A stretch of DNA of 64,000 bases from Pseudonocardia sp. ICBG1293 (lineage in GTDB: Bacteria; Actinomycetota; Actinomycetes; Mycobacteriales; Pseudonocardiaceae): positions 186,001 to 250,000 of the forward strand of contig NZ_JAHLEL010000054.1 of NCBI RefSeq assembly GCF_020131355.1, in the 5' to 3' direction. Of this stretch, positions 52,645 through 61,101 are shown in pieces. The position numbers and the translations under genes were made by a program. The notes beneath the pieces were generated by a model. That model was given only the letters and a program-made list of their open reading frames with translations. It searched no databases and was not told where the DNA came from. Position 1 is the stretch's first letter. Every line of letters begins with the position of its first letter.

Positions 52645-53544
52645 TCAGAGGGCCGGTGCGCGCAGCGCGTGTACCGCGACCCGCGCGGCCGCACCGATCG
52701 CCGCGTCCGCCCGCGGGACGGCGGCGTCGCTGCGTGCGGCGTGGGTGTAGACGGCGACGGCGACCGGGTGCTCCCCCGGGTAGGTCACCACCCCGACCTC
52801 GTTGCGGACCGCACCGACCGTGCCGGTCTTGCCCGCCACCCGTGCCGCCGCGGGGAACCCGGAACGCAGCCGGTGCGGCCAGATCTGGGCGCCGAGCACC
52901 CGGCGGGCGAACGCGGTGGACGCCGCCGCGGCCAGCTCCCCGCGCCACAGCCGGGTGAGCAGCGCGGTCGTGTCCGCGGCCGTGGTGGAGGATCCGTACA
53001 CCGGGCTCAGTGCACGGGTCTCGACCGGGACGTCGTTGTCGGCGAGCACCCCGAACGCCGCGGCGACGTCGTCGGTGCCGGTGTCGGCGAGCAGGTCGGC
53101 GAACACGTCGTCGGTGCCGCCCCGGATGCGGGTGCCGGTCAGCCCCAGCTCGGCGGGCAGTGCGGCGACGCGGTCGCGCCCCACCCGGGTGTGCACGACG
53201 TCGGCCGCGGCGTTGTCCGACGCCGTCACCATCGAGGTGACCAGGTCGCGCCAGCTCATCGTCACCGGGTCGGCCAGCGCGGAGATCCCGGTGATCCCGG
53301 GTGTGCGCCGCACCGGGACGACGACCGGCTCCCGCGGGTCGATGCTGCCGGCGTCGACCGCCCGGCAGTACGCGACCAGCACGAAGACCTTGTAGACCGA
53401 GGCCATCACGACCGGGACGTCCGCCCCGACCCCGACCTCCCGCGCAGCGGGGCGGGCCCCGTCGCCGGTCACCGGGCGGGCGTGCAGCCAGCCGCGCACC
53501 CCCGCGTCGCGGAAGACGGCGCGGACCTCGCCCGCCGGGGTCAC
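52645..53544 (-). CDS. class A beta-lactamase-fold serine hydrolase
   Basis: GTG 53544 overlaps the stop of the LysR gene by four bases and gives 299 residues. The active-site motifs are S49-V-Y-K52, S109-D-N111 (TASDNAAAD) and KTG in VAGKTGTVG. The order and spacing are those of class A beta-lactamases or related penicillin-recognising hydrolases. No signal peptide is visible, so it may act in the cytoplasm or the start may be incomplete. A glutamate like Glu166 is not clearly placed, so it may not hydrolyse beta-lactams. The LysR gene directly before it is its probable co-transcribed regulator. Confidence 0.78.
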   Translation of the reverse strand: MTPAGEVRAVFRDAGVRGWLHARPVTGDGARPAAREVGVGADVPVVMASVYKVFVLVAYCRAVDAGSIDPREPVVVPVRRTPGITGISALADPVTMSWRDLVTSMVTASDNAAADVVHTRVGRDRVAALPAELGLTGTRIRGGTDDVFADLLADTGTDDVAAAFGVLADNDVPVETRALSPVYGSSTTAADTTALLTRLWRGELAAAASTAFARRVLGAQIWPHRLRSGFPAAARVAGKTGTVGAVRNEVGVVTYPGEHPVAVAVYTHAARSDAAVPRADAAIGAAARVAVHALRAPAL

Positions 53545-54410
53545 GCCCCCTCCCGCAGCGCCGCTGCCAGCGCACCGACCAGACCGTCCGGGACGCCGTC
53601 GCGGTGGACCACCCGGACCCGGTAGGGCACGGGCTCCCCGGCCACGGCCCGGCGGACCACTCCGTCGCCGGCCAGGCCGGGGTCGGCGGTGAGCAGGAAC
53701 GCGGCACCGGTCGCGACCAGCGCCAGCGCCTCGGCCGGCGACGCGGCGTCGGCCGCGTCGGCCGGGCACCCGCGGGCGTCGAGGGTGTCCAGCAGCAGGT
53801 CGTGGGCGGCCGGGGCGTGTGCACGCGGCGCCGTGGCCAGTGCCGGGCCCCGCAGGGCCCGCAGCACGACCGGGCCCGGGCCTGCCGCGGCGGGATGGCC
53901 GGCGGGCAGCAGCAGCGCGGTCGGCAACGCGACGACCGGCCCGGCCCGCGCCGACTCCAGCACCGTCGGGTGCGCGACGACGGCGACGTCCAGCGCCCCG
54001 TCCGACACCGCGTCGACCAGCGCCACCGTGGTGGCCACGGTGGGCACGACCCGCCGGCCGGTGGCTGCCGTGGCCCGCACCGCCAGCCGGGCGGTGGTCG
54101 CGGGCCCGAGGTCGGCGACGACGCCGAGCCGCAGCACCCGGGCCGCCTCCGCGTGCCGGGCGGCGGCACGGCCGAGTGCGTCGGCGTCCTCCAGCAGGGC
54201 CCGGGCCCGGGGCAGCAGGTCGCGCCCGGCCGGCGTCGGGGACACGCCGCCGGGGCCGCGGTCGAACAGCGGGGTGCCGAGACGGGTCTCCAGGCGTCGC
54301 AGCCCCTGGGACAGCGGGGGCTGGGTCATGCCCAGCCGGGCGGCCGCCCGCCCGAAGTGCCGCTCCTCGGCGACGGCGACGAAGAACGTCAGGTGCCGTA
54401 GCAGGTCCAC
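53541..54410 (-). CDS. LysR-family regulator (AmpR-like context)
   Basis: GTG 54410 gives 289 residues; an ATG at 54446 is a possible earlier start. The winged helix reads LTFFVAVAEERHFGRAAARL and TQPPLSQGLRRLETRLGTPL. The effector domain is Ala-rich and typical of the family. It overlaps a beta-lactamase-fold gene and is divergent from a second, secreted class A beta-lactamase, as AmpR is from ampC. The gap has ATA-N9-TAT (54423-54437), an LTTR box with T-N11-A. Confidence 0.87.
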   Translation of the reverse strand: MDLLRHLTFFVAVAEERHFGRAAARLGMTQPPLSQGLRRLETRLGTPLFDRGPGGVSPTPAGRDLLPRARALLEDADALGRAAARHAEAARVLRLGVVADLGPATTARLAVRATAATGRRVVPTVATTVALVDAVSDGALDVAVVAHPTVLESARAGPVVALPTALLLPAGHPAAAGPGPVVLRALRGPALATAPRAHAPAAHDLLLDTLDARGCPADAADAASPAEALALVATGAAFLLTADPGLAGDGVVRRAVAGEPVPYRVRVVHRDGVPDGLVGALAAALREGA

Positions 54411-54422
54411 CGGCCTCGCCCC

Positions 54423-54437
54423 ATATCGAATGGCTAT
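54423..54437. promoter_or_regulatory. LysR-type box between lysR and beta-lactamase genes
   Basis: ATA-TCGAATGGC-TAT is a dyad that contains T-N11-A. It lies in an unusually A/T-rich 84-base divergent gap and is the best candidate for the LysR binding site. Confidence 0.5.
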
Positions 54438-54494
54438 CACACGCAAAGGTCGATCATATTCGCGCTATCGACGCGGATGCGACACGGTGCGTCC

Positions 54495-55400
54495 ATGACG
54501 ATCACCCGCCGCTCCCTGCTCCTGGCCGGCGCCGCGCTCGGCGGAGCCGCCCTGACCGGTTGCGCACCGGCCGCGCCGGCGCCGCCCGCCCCGGCCGCCG
54601 GGGCGGGCGGGAGCGCGCCGATCCCCGCCCTGGCCGACGTCGAGCGCGAGTACGGCCGCACGATCGGGGTGCACGTGCTCGACACCGGCACCGGTGCGGC
54701 GGCCGGGCACCGCGACGGCGAGCGGTTCCTGATGTGCTCGGTGACCAAGGCGCTGATGGCGGGGTTCGTGCTGCACCGCTCGCTGTCCGACCCCGGGCTG
54801 CTCGACCGTCGGGTCCGCTGGGAGCGCTCGGACCTGCTGGAGTACGCGCCCGTCACGACCCGGAACCTGGCGGTGGGGATGACGGTGGCGCAGCTGTGCG
54901 AGGCCGCCGTCACCGTCTCGGACAACACCGCGCACAACCTGCTGCTGCGCGAGGTCGGGTCCCCCGCAGAGCTGACCGCGTGGCTGCGCACCACCGGCGA
55001 CGCCGTCACCCGCTCCGACCGTGCCGAGACCGCGCTGAACGACCGCGACGGCGAGCGCGACACCTCGACCCCGGTCGCCATGGCCTCGACCCTGCGCACC
55101 CTGGTCCTCGGCGACGCGCTCCCGGCCGCGCAGCGCGACCGGCTGGCGGGCTGGCTGCGGGCGAACACCACCGGCGACCGGCAGATCCGCGCGGCGGTCC
55201 CGGCGGGCTGGGTCGTGGGCGACAAGACCGGCTCCGGACCGCTCGGGGAGCGCAACGACTCCGGGGTGCTCTACCCGCCGGACGGCGCACCGCTGGTCCT
55301 GACCGTGTTCACCGTCCCGGCCGACCCGGCGGACAAGGAGCGCGGGGAGGCCGCCGTCGCCGCCGCGGCCCGGGCCGCCGTCGCCGCAGTGCGCGGCTGA
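54495..55400 (+). CDS. class A beta-lactamase, Tat/lipoprotein type
   Basis: ATG 54495 gives 301 residues. The start MTITRRSLLLAGAALGGAAL and lipobox LTGC point to Tat export and lipid attachment. The active site is complete: Ser82-V-T-Lys85, Ser142-D-N, Glu178 in RAETALN (the ExxLN of class A), and Lys244-T-G in GDKTGSG. It should hydrolyse penicillins or cephalosporins outside the membrane. The divergent LysR gene is its probable regulator, with the box at 54423-54437 near its promoter. Confidence 0.92.
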   Translation: MTITRRSLLLAGAALGGAALTGCAPAAPAPPAPAAGAGGSAPIPALADVEREYGRTIGVHVLDTGTGAAAGHRDGERFLMCSVTKALMAGFVLHRSLSDPGLLDRRVRWERSDLLEYAPVTTRNLAVGMTVAQLCEAAVTVSDNTAHNLLLREVGSPAELTAWLRTTGDAVTRSDRAETALNDRDGERDTSTPVAMASTLRTLVLGDALPAAQRDRLAGWLRANTTGDRQIRAAVPAGWVVGDKTGSGPLGERNDSGVLYPPDGAPLVLTVFTVPADPADKERGEAAVAAAARAAVAAVRG

Positions 55401-55451
55401 CCCGACGACGCGACCGACCCGACGACACGGCCGACCCGGGCGGACACCGGG

Positions 55452-55472
55452 GTCCGACGGCCGGGGCCGGAC
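55452..55472. terminator. weak hairpin between convergent genes
   Basis: GTCCG and CGGAC arms enclose a GGCC-rich loop in the 106-base gap between the beta-lactamase and the convergent SGNH gene. It could terminate both transcripts; the signal is modest in such G+C-rich DNA. Confidence 0.3.
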
Positions 55473-55506
55473 ACGGGAGCGGCACCGCCGGGGCCGGGCG
55501 CGCCGG

Positions 55507-56313
55507 TCAGATGCGGGCCAGCACCGCCCGCAGGATCGCGACCTGCCCGATCGGGCTGGGGTGCAGGCCGTCGTCCTCCCAGAAGTCGGGCCGCACCGGC
55601 ATCCGGGACAGGTCGACCGCATCCGGGTCGACCTCCAGCACGGTCGCGACCAGCCCGGGAAGATCGGCCGGGTCCCACCACTCGCCGGTCAGCTCCCGGG
55701 TGGCCGCCACGCGTCCCGGGTCCACCGGCGGCGGGACGACGAACCGCACCCGGGCGCCGCTCTCGGTCTCGATCAACAGGCGCAGGGCCCGCAGGTTGCG
55801 TGCCGTCTCGCTGATCGACACCATCCGGATCCCGGTGGTCGCACCCTCGCGGCGGATGTCGTTGCTGCCCAGCATCACCAGCACCCGGGTCGGCATCCGC
55901 GACACCAGGACCGGACCGAGTGCGAGCGCCTCGGAGCTGGTCCGCCCGGACAGCGACAGCACCTCGACCGAGGCCTCGGGCTCGAGCATCGGGACCAGCT
56001 CGGCGAGCAGCCGTGCCCAGCTGAGCCGGTCGGCGGACAGGGAGTCCCCGACCACGACGAGCCGCTCGCCGGGGCGCAGGGCCATCCGGCGCAGACCGTC
56101 GGCGACCGGCGGCTCGGACCGCAGGGCGCGCGCGGCGGCGCGGACCCGTCCGGCGAGCCCGGCGCGGACCCCGGCGACGGCCGACGGGTCCAGGCCCGCG
56201 GTCGTCGCGAGCAGCCGGTCGATCGACTCCTCCTGCACCCCGAACGCCGCGAACGCCGGCCAGGCGGTCAGGTCGGCGAACCGGATCAGCCGGCCCATCA
56301 GGTCCTCGTCCAC
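55507..56313 (-). CDS. SGNH/GDSL-family hydrolase
   Basis: GTG 56313 has GGGAGG four bases upstream; an ATG at 56361 is a longer alternative. The 268-residue protein has a ~75-residue helical cap, then block I VVVGDSLSADRLSWARLLAE with the serine, block III VLVMLGSNDIRREG, and block V EDDGLHPSPIGQVAI with the aspartate and histidine. These enzymes hydrolyse esters or acyl groups of lipids, sugars or peptidoglycan. There is no signal peptide. It is divergent from the DUF418 gene and convergent to the beta-lactamase gene. Confidence 0.88.
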   Translation of the reverse strand: MDEDLMGRLIRFADLTAWPAFAAFGVQEESIDRLLATTAGLDPSAVAGVRAGLAGRVRAAARALRSEPPVADGLRRMALRPGERLVVVGDSLSADRLSWARLLAELVPMLEPEASVEVLSLSGRTSSEALALGPVLVSRMPTRVLVMLGSNDIRREGATTGIRMVSISETARNLRALRLLIETESGARVRFVVPPPVDPGRVAATRELTGEWWDPADLPGLVATVLEVDPDAVDLSRMPVRPDFWEDDGLHPSPIGQVAILRAVLARI

Positions 56314-56639
56314 GTCGCCTCCCGCTCCGGACACGGCCACACCGGTCCCGGACAGGATCATCGCCCACCACCGCCCGCCCGCCGCGCACGGCTCCTCCCC
56401 GGGCGTACGGCCGCTCCCGTCCCGCAGCAGGTCCGCCCCGGCCCGAGGTCGTCGTGGGCCGCCGGGCCTGCGACGGGGCCCGTGCCCCGACCGCCCCCAC
56501 GTCGGTCGCCCCGTACCCGTCGCCACCTGCGCCGCGGACGGATGGGCCGGACGGCGACAAGCACTCCTCCCTCCGGAGGAACGGAGCCCACCGGAGGAAC
56601 GATGTGCGGAGCCGGTCGGGCTCCCTAGCGTGCGGTCCC

Positions 56640-57821
56640 ATGTCGAGAAGCGGTCACACCGCGGTCGGTGGGGTCTCCCCGACACCGGACTCCGAGCGAC
56701 TCCTGGCGCCGGACCTGGCGCGGGGGGTGATGTTGCTGCTCATCGCCCTCGCCCACTCCCGGATGCTGCACGCGGGCGGCAACCTGCTCGCCAGGCCTGC
56801 CGGTGGCGGCCCGGTGGACGTGGCCGTGCAGTGGCTCCTGACCTCCCTCGTCGACGGGCGGGCCGCGCCCCTGTTCGGGCTGCTGTTCGGCTACGGCCTC
56901 GTACAGATGACCCGGCGCCGGACCGGCCCGGGCGGGGACCCCGCGGCCGCGCGGCGGCTGATCCGGCGGCGCGGTGCCTGGCTGGTCGTGTTCGGCATCG
57001 CCCACGTCGTCCTGCTCTACAGCGGTGACATCATCGGTTCCTACGGCGTGTTCGCCCTGCTCTTCGCCGGGGTGGTGAGCTGGTCGGGTCGACGGCTGTG
57101 GACGGTGTTCGCGGTCACCCTCGCGTTCGGGGTCGCGTCCGCCACTGCCCTGCAACAGGTCGCCGCGGACGCTCCGCTGGCCGTCGGGGCGACCCTGCTC
57201 GACAGCGCGGCGCTGCGCGCGTCCGCCCTCGCGGTGTTGCCCCTCGCCGGGTTGAGTGTCGCGCCCGCGGTACTGATCGGGGTCTGGGCCGGCCGGATGC
57301 GGCTGCTCGAGCAACCCGACCGCTACCGGCGGTTCCTGACCCGGGTCGTGCTCGTCGGCTTCCCGGTCGCGGTGCTGGGCGCGCAGCCGGTCGCGCTGCA
57401 GGCGGTGGGTGCGTGGGCCCCGGACTCGGTCGTCGTCGGAGCACTGGCCGAGGCCACGTTCTCCGCGACCGGCATCGCCGGGGGGCTGGCCTACACGGCC
57501 GCGATCGCGCTCGTGGCGGACCGCCTCGGTCGGCGCCGCGGACCGGTCACGAACGCGTTGGTCGCCTGCGGTCGCCGGTCGATGACCTTCTACATCGCGC
57601 AGTCGCCGGTCTGGTTCGTCGCCACCGAGCCGGCGTTGCTCGACCTCGGCGGGCGGCTCGGCGCCGCCACGGCTGCCGCGGTCGCCGTCGCCACGTGGGT
57701 GACCACCGTGGTCCTCGCCGCCGTCCTGGACCGGGCGGGCCGGCGCGAGCCGGCCGAGGCCGTGCTGCGCCGCCTCACCTACGGCGCCGGGCGGACCGCT
57801 CCACGCCCGAGGACGGCCTGA
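56640..57821 (+). CDS. DUF418-family membrane protein
   Basis: ATG 56640 lies eight bases below TAGCGT (56626-56631), perhaps leaderless. The 393-residue protein has about ten membrane helices. The opening RLLAPDLARGVMLLLIALAH, then ALLFAGVVSWSGRRLW and the DUF418 ending CGRRSMTFYIAQSPVWFVAT are characteristic of YeiB-like proteins. Relatives are thought to transport or acylate small molecules, but no activity is established. It has no clear operon partner. Confidence 0.87.
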   Translation: MSRSGHTAVGGVSPTPDSERLLAPDLARGVMLLLIALAHSRMLHAGGNLLARPAGGGPVDVAVQWLLTSLVDGRAAPLFGLLFGYGLVQMTRRRTGPGGDPAAARRLIRRRGAWLVVFGIAHVVLLYSGDIIGSYGVFALLFAGVVSWSGRRLWTVFAVTLAFGVASATALQQVAADAPLAVGATLLDSAALRASALAVLPLAGLSVAPAVLIGVWAGRMRLLEQPDRYRRFLTRVVLVGFPVAVLGAQPVALQAVGAWAPDSVVVGALAEATFSATGIAGGLAYTAAIALVADRLGRRRGPVTNALVACGRRSMTFYIAQSPVWFVATEPALLDLGGRLGAATAAAVAVATWVTTVVLAAVLDRAGRREPAEAVLRRLTYGAGRTAPRPRTA

Positions 57822-58048
57822 CCCGGTCGTCGCCGCGCCACGGTGCGCGAGCACGGGGCACGCTGACGTGCACACCCCGGGCTGCGACGCCGGCGGCGTG
57901 AGCGCTGCAGCCGGTGTCCGTGGATCCGCACCGCCCCTTCACCGGTACCCCGGCGGACGCCGAGGTGCGGTCGACACGCCGGAGCCGGGTCCGACGCGGG
58001 CGCAGCGCGTCGACGACGGAGATCCGTCCCTCCCGGCGGACTGCGCGC

Positions 58049-58651
58049 TCAGGGCCAGCGCGGCGCGGGCCGGGGCAGTGGGTGCGCCCCGGCGGGCCGG
58101 AGTCCGTCGAAGATGATGGCCAGGTAGCGACGCCACAGGTCGGGCGCGGGGTCGGACACGTAGCCGGTCGCGTGGACCGGCGCGCAGATCAGCACCCACA
58201 CGTCGGTGCCGGTGATGTCGGCGCGGACGGCACCCGCCTCACGGGCGCGGTCGACCAGCTGCTCGACGCAGCCGTGGAGCTCGTCGCGCAGGGCGGCGAT
58301 CCCGGAGTCGCCCTCGGTGAGGGTCTGGAGGAAGGACAGGTCGTGGTGGGCCTGCCCACCGGCCGCGGCGGTGAGGAACTCCAGCAGCGCCGCACCCGGG
58401 TCGGGCGCGTCGGCGAGGCCCCGGGCGACGGCGGTCAGCGCCCGGAAGTGCCCGCCGACGATCGCGGCGATCAGCTCCTCCTTGGTCGCGAAGTGACGGA
58501 AGACGGTGCCCTTGGCCACGCCGGCCCGGCGGGCGATGTCGGCCATCGAGGCACCGAGGCCGTGCTCGGCGAACTCCACCTCGGCCGCGGCGAGCAGCGA
58601 CGAGCGGTTGCGCGTCGCGTCGGTCCGCTCCGGGCGCCGGGACGTGGTCAC
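58049..58651 (-). CDS. TetR-family regulator
   Basis: GTG 58651 lies seven bases below TAGGAT (58659-58664 on the minus strand), so the mRNA may be leaderless. The 200-residue protein has the TetR helix-turn-helix ADIARRAGVAKGTVFRHFAT at about 38-57, and a ligand domain with FLQTLTEGDSGIAALRDELH. It is divergent from an SDR gene, and the 95-base gap has two TGACC/GGTCA operators (58672-58685, 58709-58722). It therefore most likely represses itself and that reductase until a ligand binds. Confidence 0.9.
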   Translation of the reverse strand: MTTSRRPERTDATRNRSSLLAAAEVEFAEHGLGASMADIARRAGVAKGTVFRHFATKEELIAAIVGGHFRALTAVARGLADAPDPGAALLEFLTAAAGGQAHHDLSFLQTLTEGDSGIAALRDELHGCVEQLVDRAREAGAVRADITGTDVWVLICAPVHATGYVSDPAPDLWRRYLAIIFDGLRPAGAHPLPRPAPRWP

Positions 58652-58671
58652 GGGTCACATCCTACCGAAGT

Positions 58672-58685
58672 TGACCGATCGGTCA
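58672..58685. promoter_or_regulatory. TetR operator 1
   Basis: TGACCG-AT-CGGTCA is a perfect dyad in the gap between the TetR and SDR genes. The flanking GGTCATGTTGTGAC is repeated 37 bases downstream in the second operator. Confidence 0.7.
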
Positions 58686-58708
58686 TGTTGTGACTACCGT
58701 CGCCAAAG

Positions 58709-58722
58709 TGACCGCCTGGTCA
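58709..58722. promoter_or_regulatory. TetR operator 2
   Basis: TGACC-GCCT-GGTCA has the same half-sites as operator 1, and GGTCATGTTATGAC follows it almost exactly as in operator 1. The 37-base offset puts the two on nearly the same DNA face plus half a turn. Confidence 0.6.
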
Positions 58723-58746
58723 TGTTATGACGACGGGAGACCCTCG

Positions 58747-59478
58747 ATGGAGATCAGCACGGCCACCGCACTCGTCACGGGCGCGAACCGCGGGATCGGG
58801 CGCCACTTCGCCCTCGAACTGGCCGGCCGGGGGGCGAAGGTCTACGCCACCGCACGTCGGCCCGGGCTCGTGGACGTGCCGGGCGTGGAGGTCCTGGGGC
58901 TCGACATCACCGACCAGGCCTCGGTCGAGGCGGCCGCCGCGGCCGCGGGCGACGTCGACCTCCTGATCAACAACGCCGCGTTCACCGCGGGCGGCAACCT
59001 CGTCACCGGCGACCTCGACGCGATCCGGGAGACGATGGACTCGAACTACTACGGCACGCTGGCGATGATCCGGGCGTTCGCCCCGGTCCTCGCCCGCAAC
59101 GGCGGCGGCGCCGTCCTCAACGTCCTCTCCGGCGTCGCCTGGACGACCGTCGAGGGCAACACCGCCTACGCCGCGGCCAAGTCGGCCCAGTGGGGCCTGA
59201 CCAACGGCGTCCGGGTGGAGCTGACGGGCCAGGGCACGCTGGTCTCCGCCCTGGTCCCGGGGCTCGTCGCGACGGACACGATGAAGGCCTTCGCCCGCGA
59301 CGCCGGACTGGACCTCGGCGTCGACGTGATGACCGACCCGGCCGACCTGGTCCGGCTCGCCCTCGACGGCCTGGAGCCCGGGGAGGTCGAGATCCTCGAC
59401 GGCCTGGGGGCCCGGGCCAAGGCGGCCCTCTCCGGCCCGCCACGCGCTCTCGACCTCACGGCCGTGTCGGCCACCTGA
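58747..59478 (+). CDS. short-chain dehydrogenase/reductase
   Basis: ATG 58747 follows GGGAGA and gives 243 residues. The glycine motif is TGANRGIGR, and LLINNAAFTAGG is the NNA motif. The catalytic Ser, Tyr and Lys are in LNVLSGVAWTT and YAAAKSAQWG. ATARRPG suggests NADP(H). It reduces or oxidises a small carbonyl or alcohol. The divergent TetR regulator and two operators show that it is inducible. Confidence 0.9.
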   Translation: MEISTATALVTGANRGIGRHFALELAGRGAKVYATARRPGLVDVPGVEVLGLDITDQASVEAAAAAAGDVDLLINNAAFTAGGNLVTGDLDAIRETMDSNYYGTLAMIRAFAPVLARNGGGAVLNVLSGVAWTTVEGNTAYAAAKSAQWGLTNGVRVELTGQGTLVSALVPGLVATDTMKAFARDAGLDLGVDVMTDPADLVRLALDGLEPGEVEILDGLGARAKAALSGPPRALDLTAVSAT

Positions 59479-59587
59479 GCGGAGCGCGACGCGGCGCACT
59501 CGGCCGCGCCCCCACCCCCGGGCCGCCGACGGCCACGTCGAGGATCGGCGTCGCCGCGGTCGCCGACCTCCGGGCGACCACCCCCGG

Positions 59588-60181
59588 TCAGGCACCCCCG
59601 CGGGGGCGCAGACCCTCGACGAGCTGGACGACGAGCGTGTCGGTGAAGGCCTCGTCGAGGGGCTGGTCGGCGATGAGCAGGCGGTGGTAGCAGGCACCCC
59701 AGAGCTGATCGACGACCGCCTCGGGGTCCATGTCGGGACGCAGCTGGCCGCGGTCACGGGCGCGGACGAGAGCGTCGACCGCGAGCGCCCGCCGCGGCAT
59801 CGAGTACCGCTCGCGGTAAGTGGCGGCGAGCTCGGGGTCCGTCTGGATCGCGCCGATCAGCTCGGCCAGGATCCGCCCGGCCGGGGTGCGGGTCGTCAGC
59901 CGGACGAAGGCCCGCAGCTGCTCGGTGAGGTCGGCGGCGATGTCGCCGGTGTCGGGGAACGCGAGAGTGTCGCGGACGGCGTCGAAATAGGCCTCGAGAG
60001 CCAGCGCCCCGCGCGAGGGCCACCACTTGTGCAGCGTCGTGCGACTCGCGCCCGCGTCCGCCGCGACCCGCTCGAACGTCATCCCGCCCAGCCCTTCGGC
60101 GAGCAGCAGCCGGCCCGCCGCCTCGAGGACCTCGCCGCGCACCTCGGCGCTGGGCCGCCGCCCCCGTCGCGTCGCCGCCAT
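59588..60181 (-). CDS. TetR-family regulator
   Basis: ATG 60181 follows GGAGG and gives 197 residues. The helix-turn-helix is FERVAADAGASRTTLHKWWP (about 35-54), and RRGRRPSAEVRGEVLEAAGRLL is the usual basic opening. The C-terminal part is the TetR_C_11-like ligand domain (GRILAELIGAIQTDPELAAT). It is divergent from an SDR gene at 60311. The 129-base gap holds two inverted repeats (60211-60253 and 60260-60278) that are candidate operators. Confidence 0.9.
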   Translation of the reverse strand: MAATRRGRRPSAEVRGEVLEAAGRLLLAEGLGGMTFERVAADAGASRTTLHKWWPSRGALALEAYFDAVRDTLAFPDTGDIAADLTEQLRAFVRLTTRTPAGRILAELIGAIQTDPELAATYRERYSMPRRALAVDALVRARDRGQLRPDMDPEAVVDQLWGACYHRLLIADQPLDEAFTDTLVVQLVEGLRPRGGA

Positions 60182-60210
60182 GTCCCACCTCCGCCGCGGA
60201 ACTGTACGTC

Positions 60211-60278
60211 GTGTCCACAAAGTGCTGCACCTCACCCGTTCAGAAGTGGACACCGCGACCACATCGCTGTTGTATGTG
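60211..60278. promoter_or_regulatory. two inverted repeats in the TetR/SDR gap
   Basis: GTGTCCAC (60211-60218) pairs with GTGGACAC (60246-60253), 27 bases apart. CACAT-N9-ATGTG (60260-60278) is a second dyad, and CGACCACAT is repeated near 60257 and 60287. One or both probably bind the divergent TetR protein. Confidence 0.45.
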
Positions 60279-60310
60279 AACAGTCCGACCACATATTCGG
60301 AGGAGCGACC

Positions 60311-61060
60311 ATGACCGACACACCGACGACCACGACGACACGGGTGGCACTGGTGACCGGCGGATCCGGCGGCATCGGGCGGGCCACGGCCGCACGCCTC
60401 GCCGCGGACGGGATCGCCGTCGGCGTGCACTACGCCGGGAACAAGGCCAGGGCCGAGGAGGTCGTCGCCGCGATCGAGACCGCAGGCGGGCGCGCACTGG
60501 CCGTCGGCGGTGACGTCGCCGAGCCCGACGACATGGCCGCAGCCCTGGACACCGTGGAGGCGGCGTTCGGCGGGATCGACGTCGTGGTCAACACCGCCGG
60601 GGTCATGGTGCTGGGCCCGGTGGCCGAGTTCGACCTCGATGCGCTGGACCGGATGCACCGCACCAACATCCGCGGCACCGTCGTCGTCGCCCAGCAGGCC
60701 GCGCGTCGCGTCCGCGCCGGTGGGGCGATCGTGCTGTTCTCCACCTCGGTGACCCGGCTGTCGTTCCCGACCTACGGCCCCTACGTCGCCAGCAAGGGCG
60801 CGGTCGAGGCCCTGGTGCCGGTGCTCGCCCGCGAGCTGCGGGGTCGCGACATCACCGTGAACGCCGTCGCGCCCGGGCCGACCGCCACCCCGCTGTTCCT
60901 CGACGGCAAGACCGAAGAGCAGATCGAGCAGCTCGGCAGGGCCGCCCCGCTGGAGCGCCTCGGCCGGCCCGACGACATCGCCGAGACCGTCGCCCACCTC
61001 GCGGGCCCGGCCCGCTGGATCCACGGCCAGACCCTGTTCGCCAACGGCGGGCTCGCCTGA
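60311..61060 (+). CDS. short-chain dehydrogenase/reductase (FabG-like)
   Basis: ATG 60311 follows AGGAG and gives 249 residues. The NADP motif is TGGSGGIGRATAARLA; VVVNTAGVMVLG replaces NNAG by NTAG. The active site has STSVTRLSFPTYGPYVASKG with Tyr and Lys. The ending PLERLGRPDDIAETVAHLAG and GQTLFANGGLA is typical of FabG-like enzymes. It probably reduces a 3-oxo compound. It starts an operon with a second SDR gene 41 bases downstream, under TetR control. Confidence 0.9.
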   Translation: MTDTPTTTTTRVALVTGGSGGIGRATAARLAADGIAVGVHYAGNKARAEEVVAAIETAGGRALAVGGDVAEPDDMAAALDTVEAAFGGIDVVVNTAGVMVLGPVAEFDLDALDRMHRTNIRGTVVVAQQAARRVRAGGAIVLFSTSVTRLSFPTYGPYVASKGAVEALVPVLARELRGRDITVNAVAPGPTATPLFLDGKTEEQIEQLGRAAPLERLGRPDDIAETVAHLAGPARWIHGQTLFANGGLA

Positions 61061-61101
61061 GGCGCTCCGGCGACCGCCCAGTACGAGAGACGGGAACAGT
61101 C

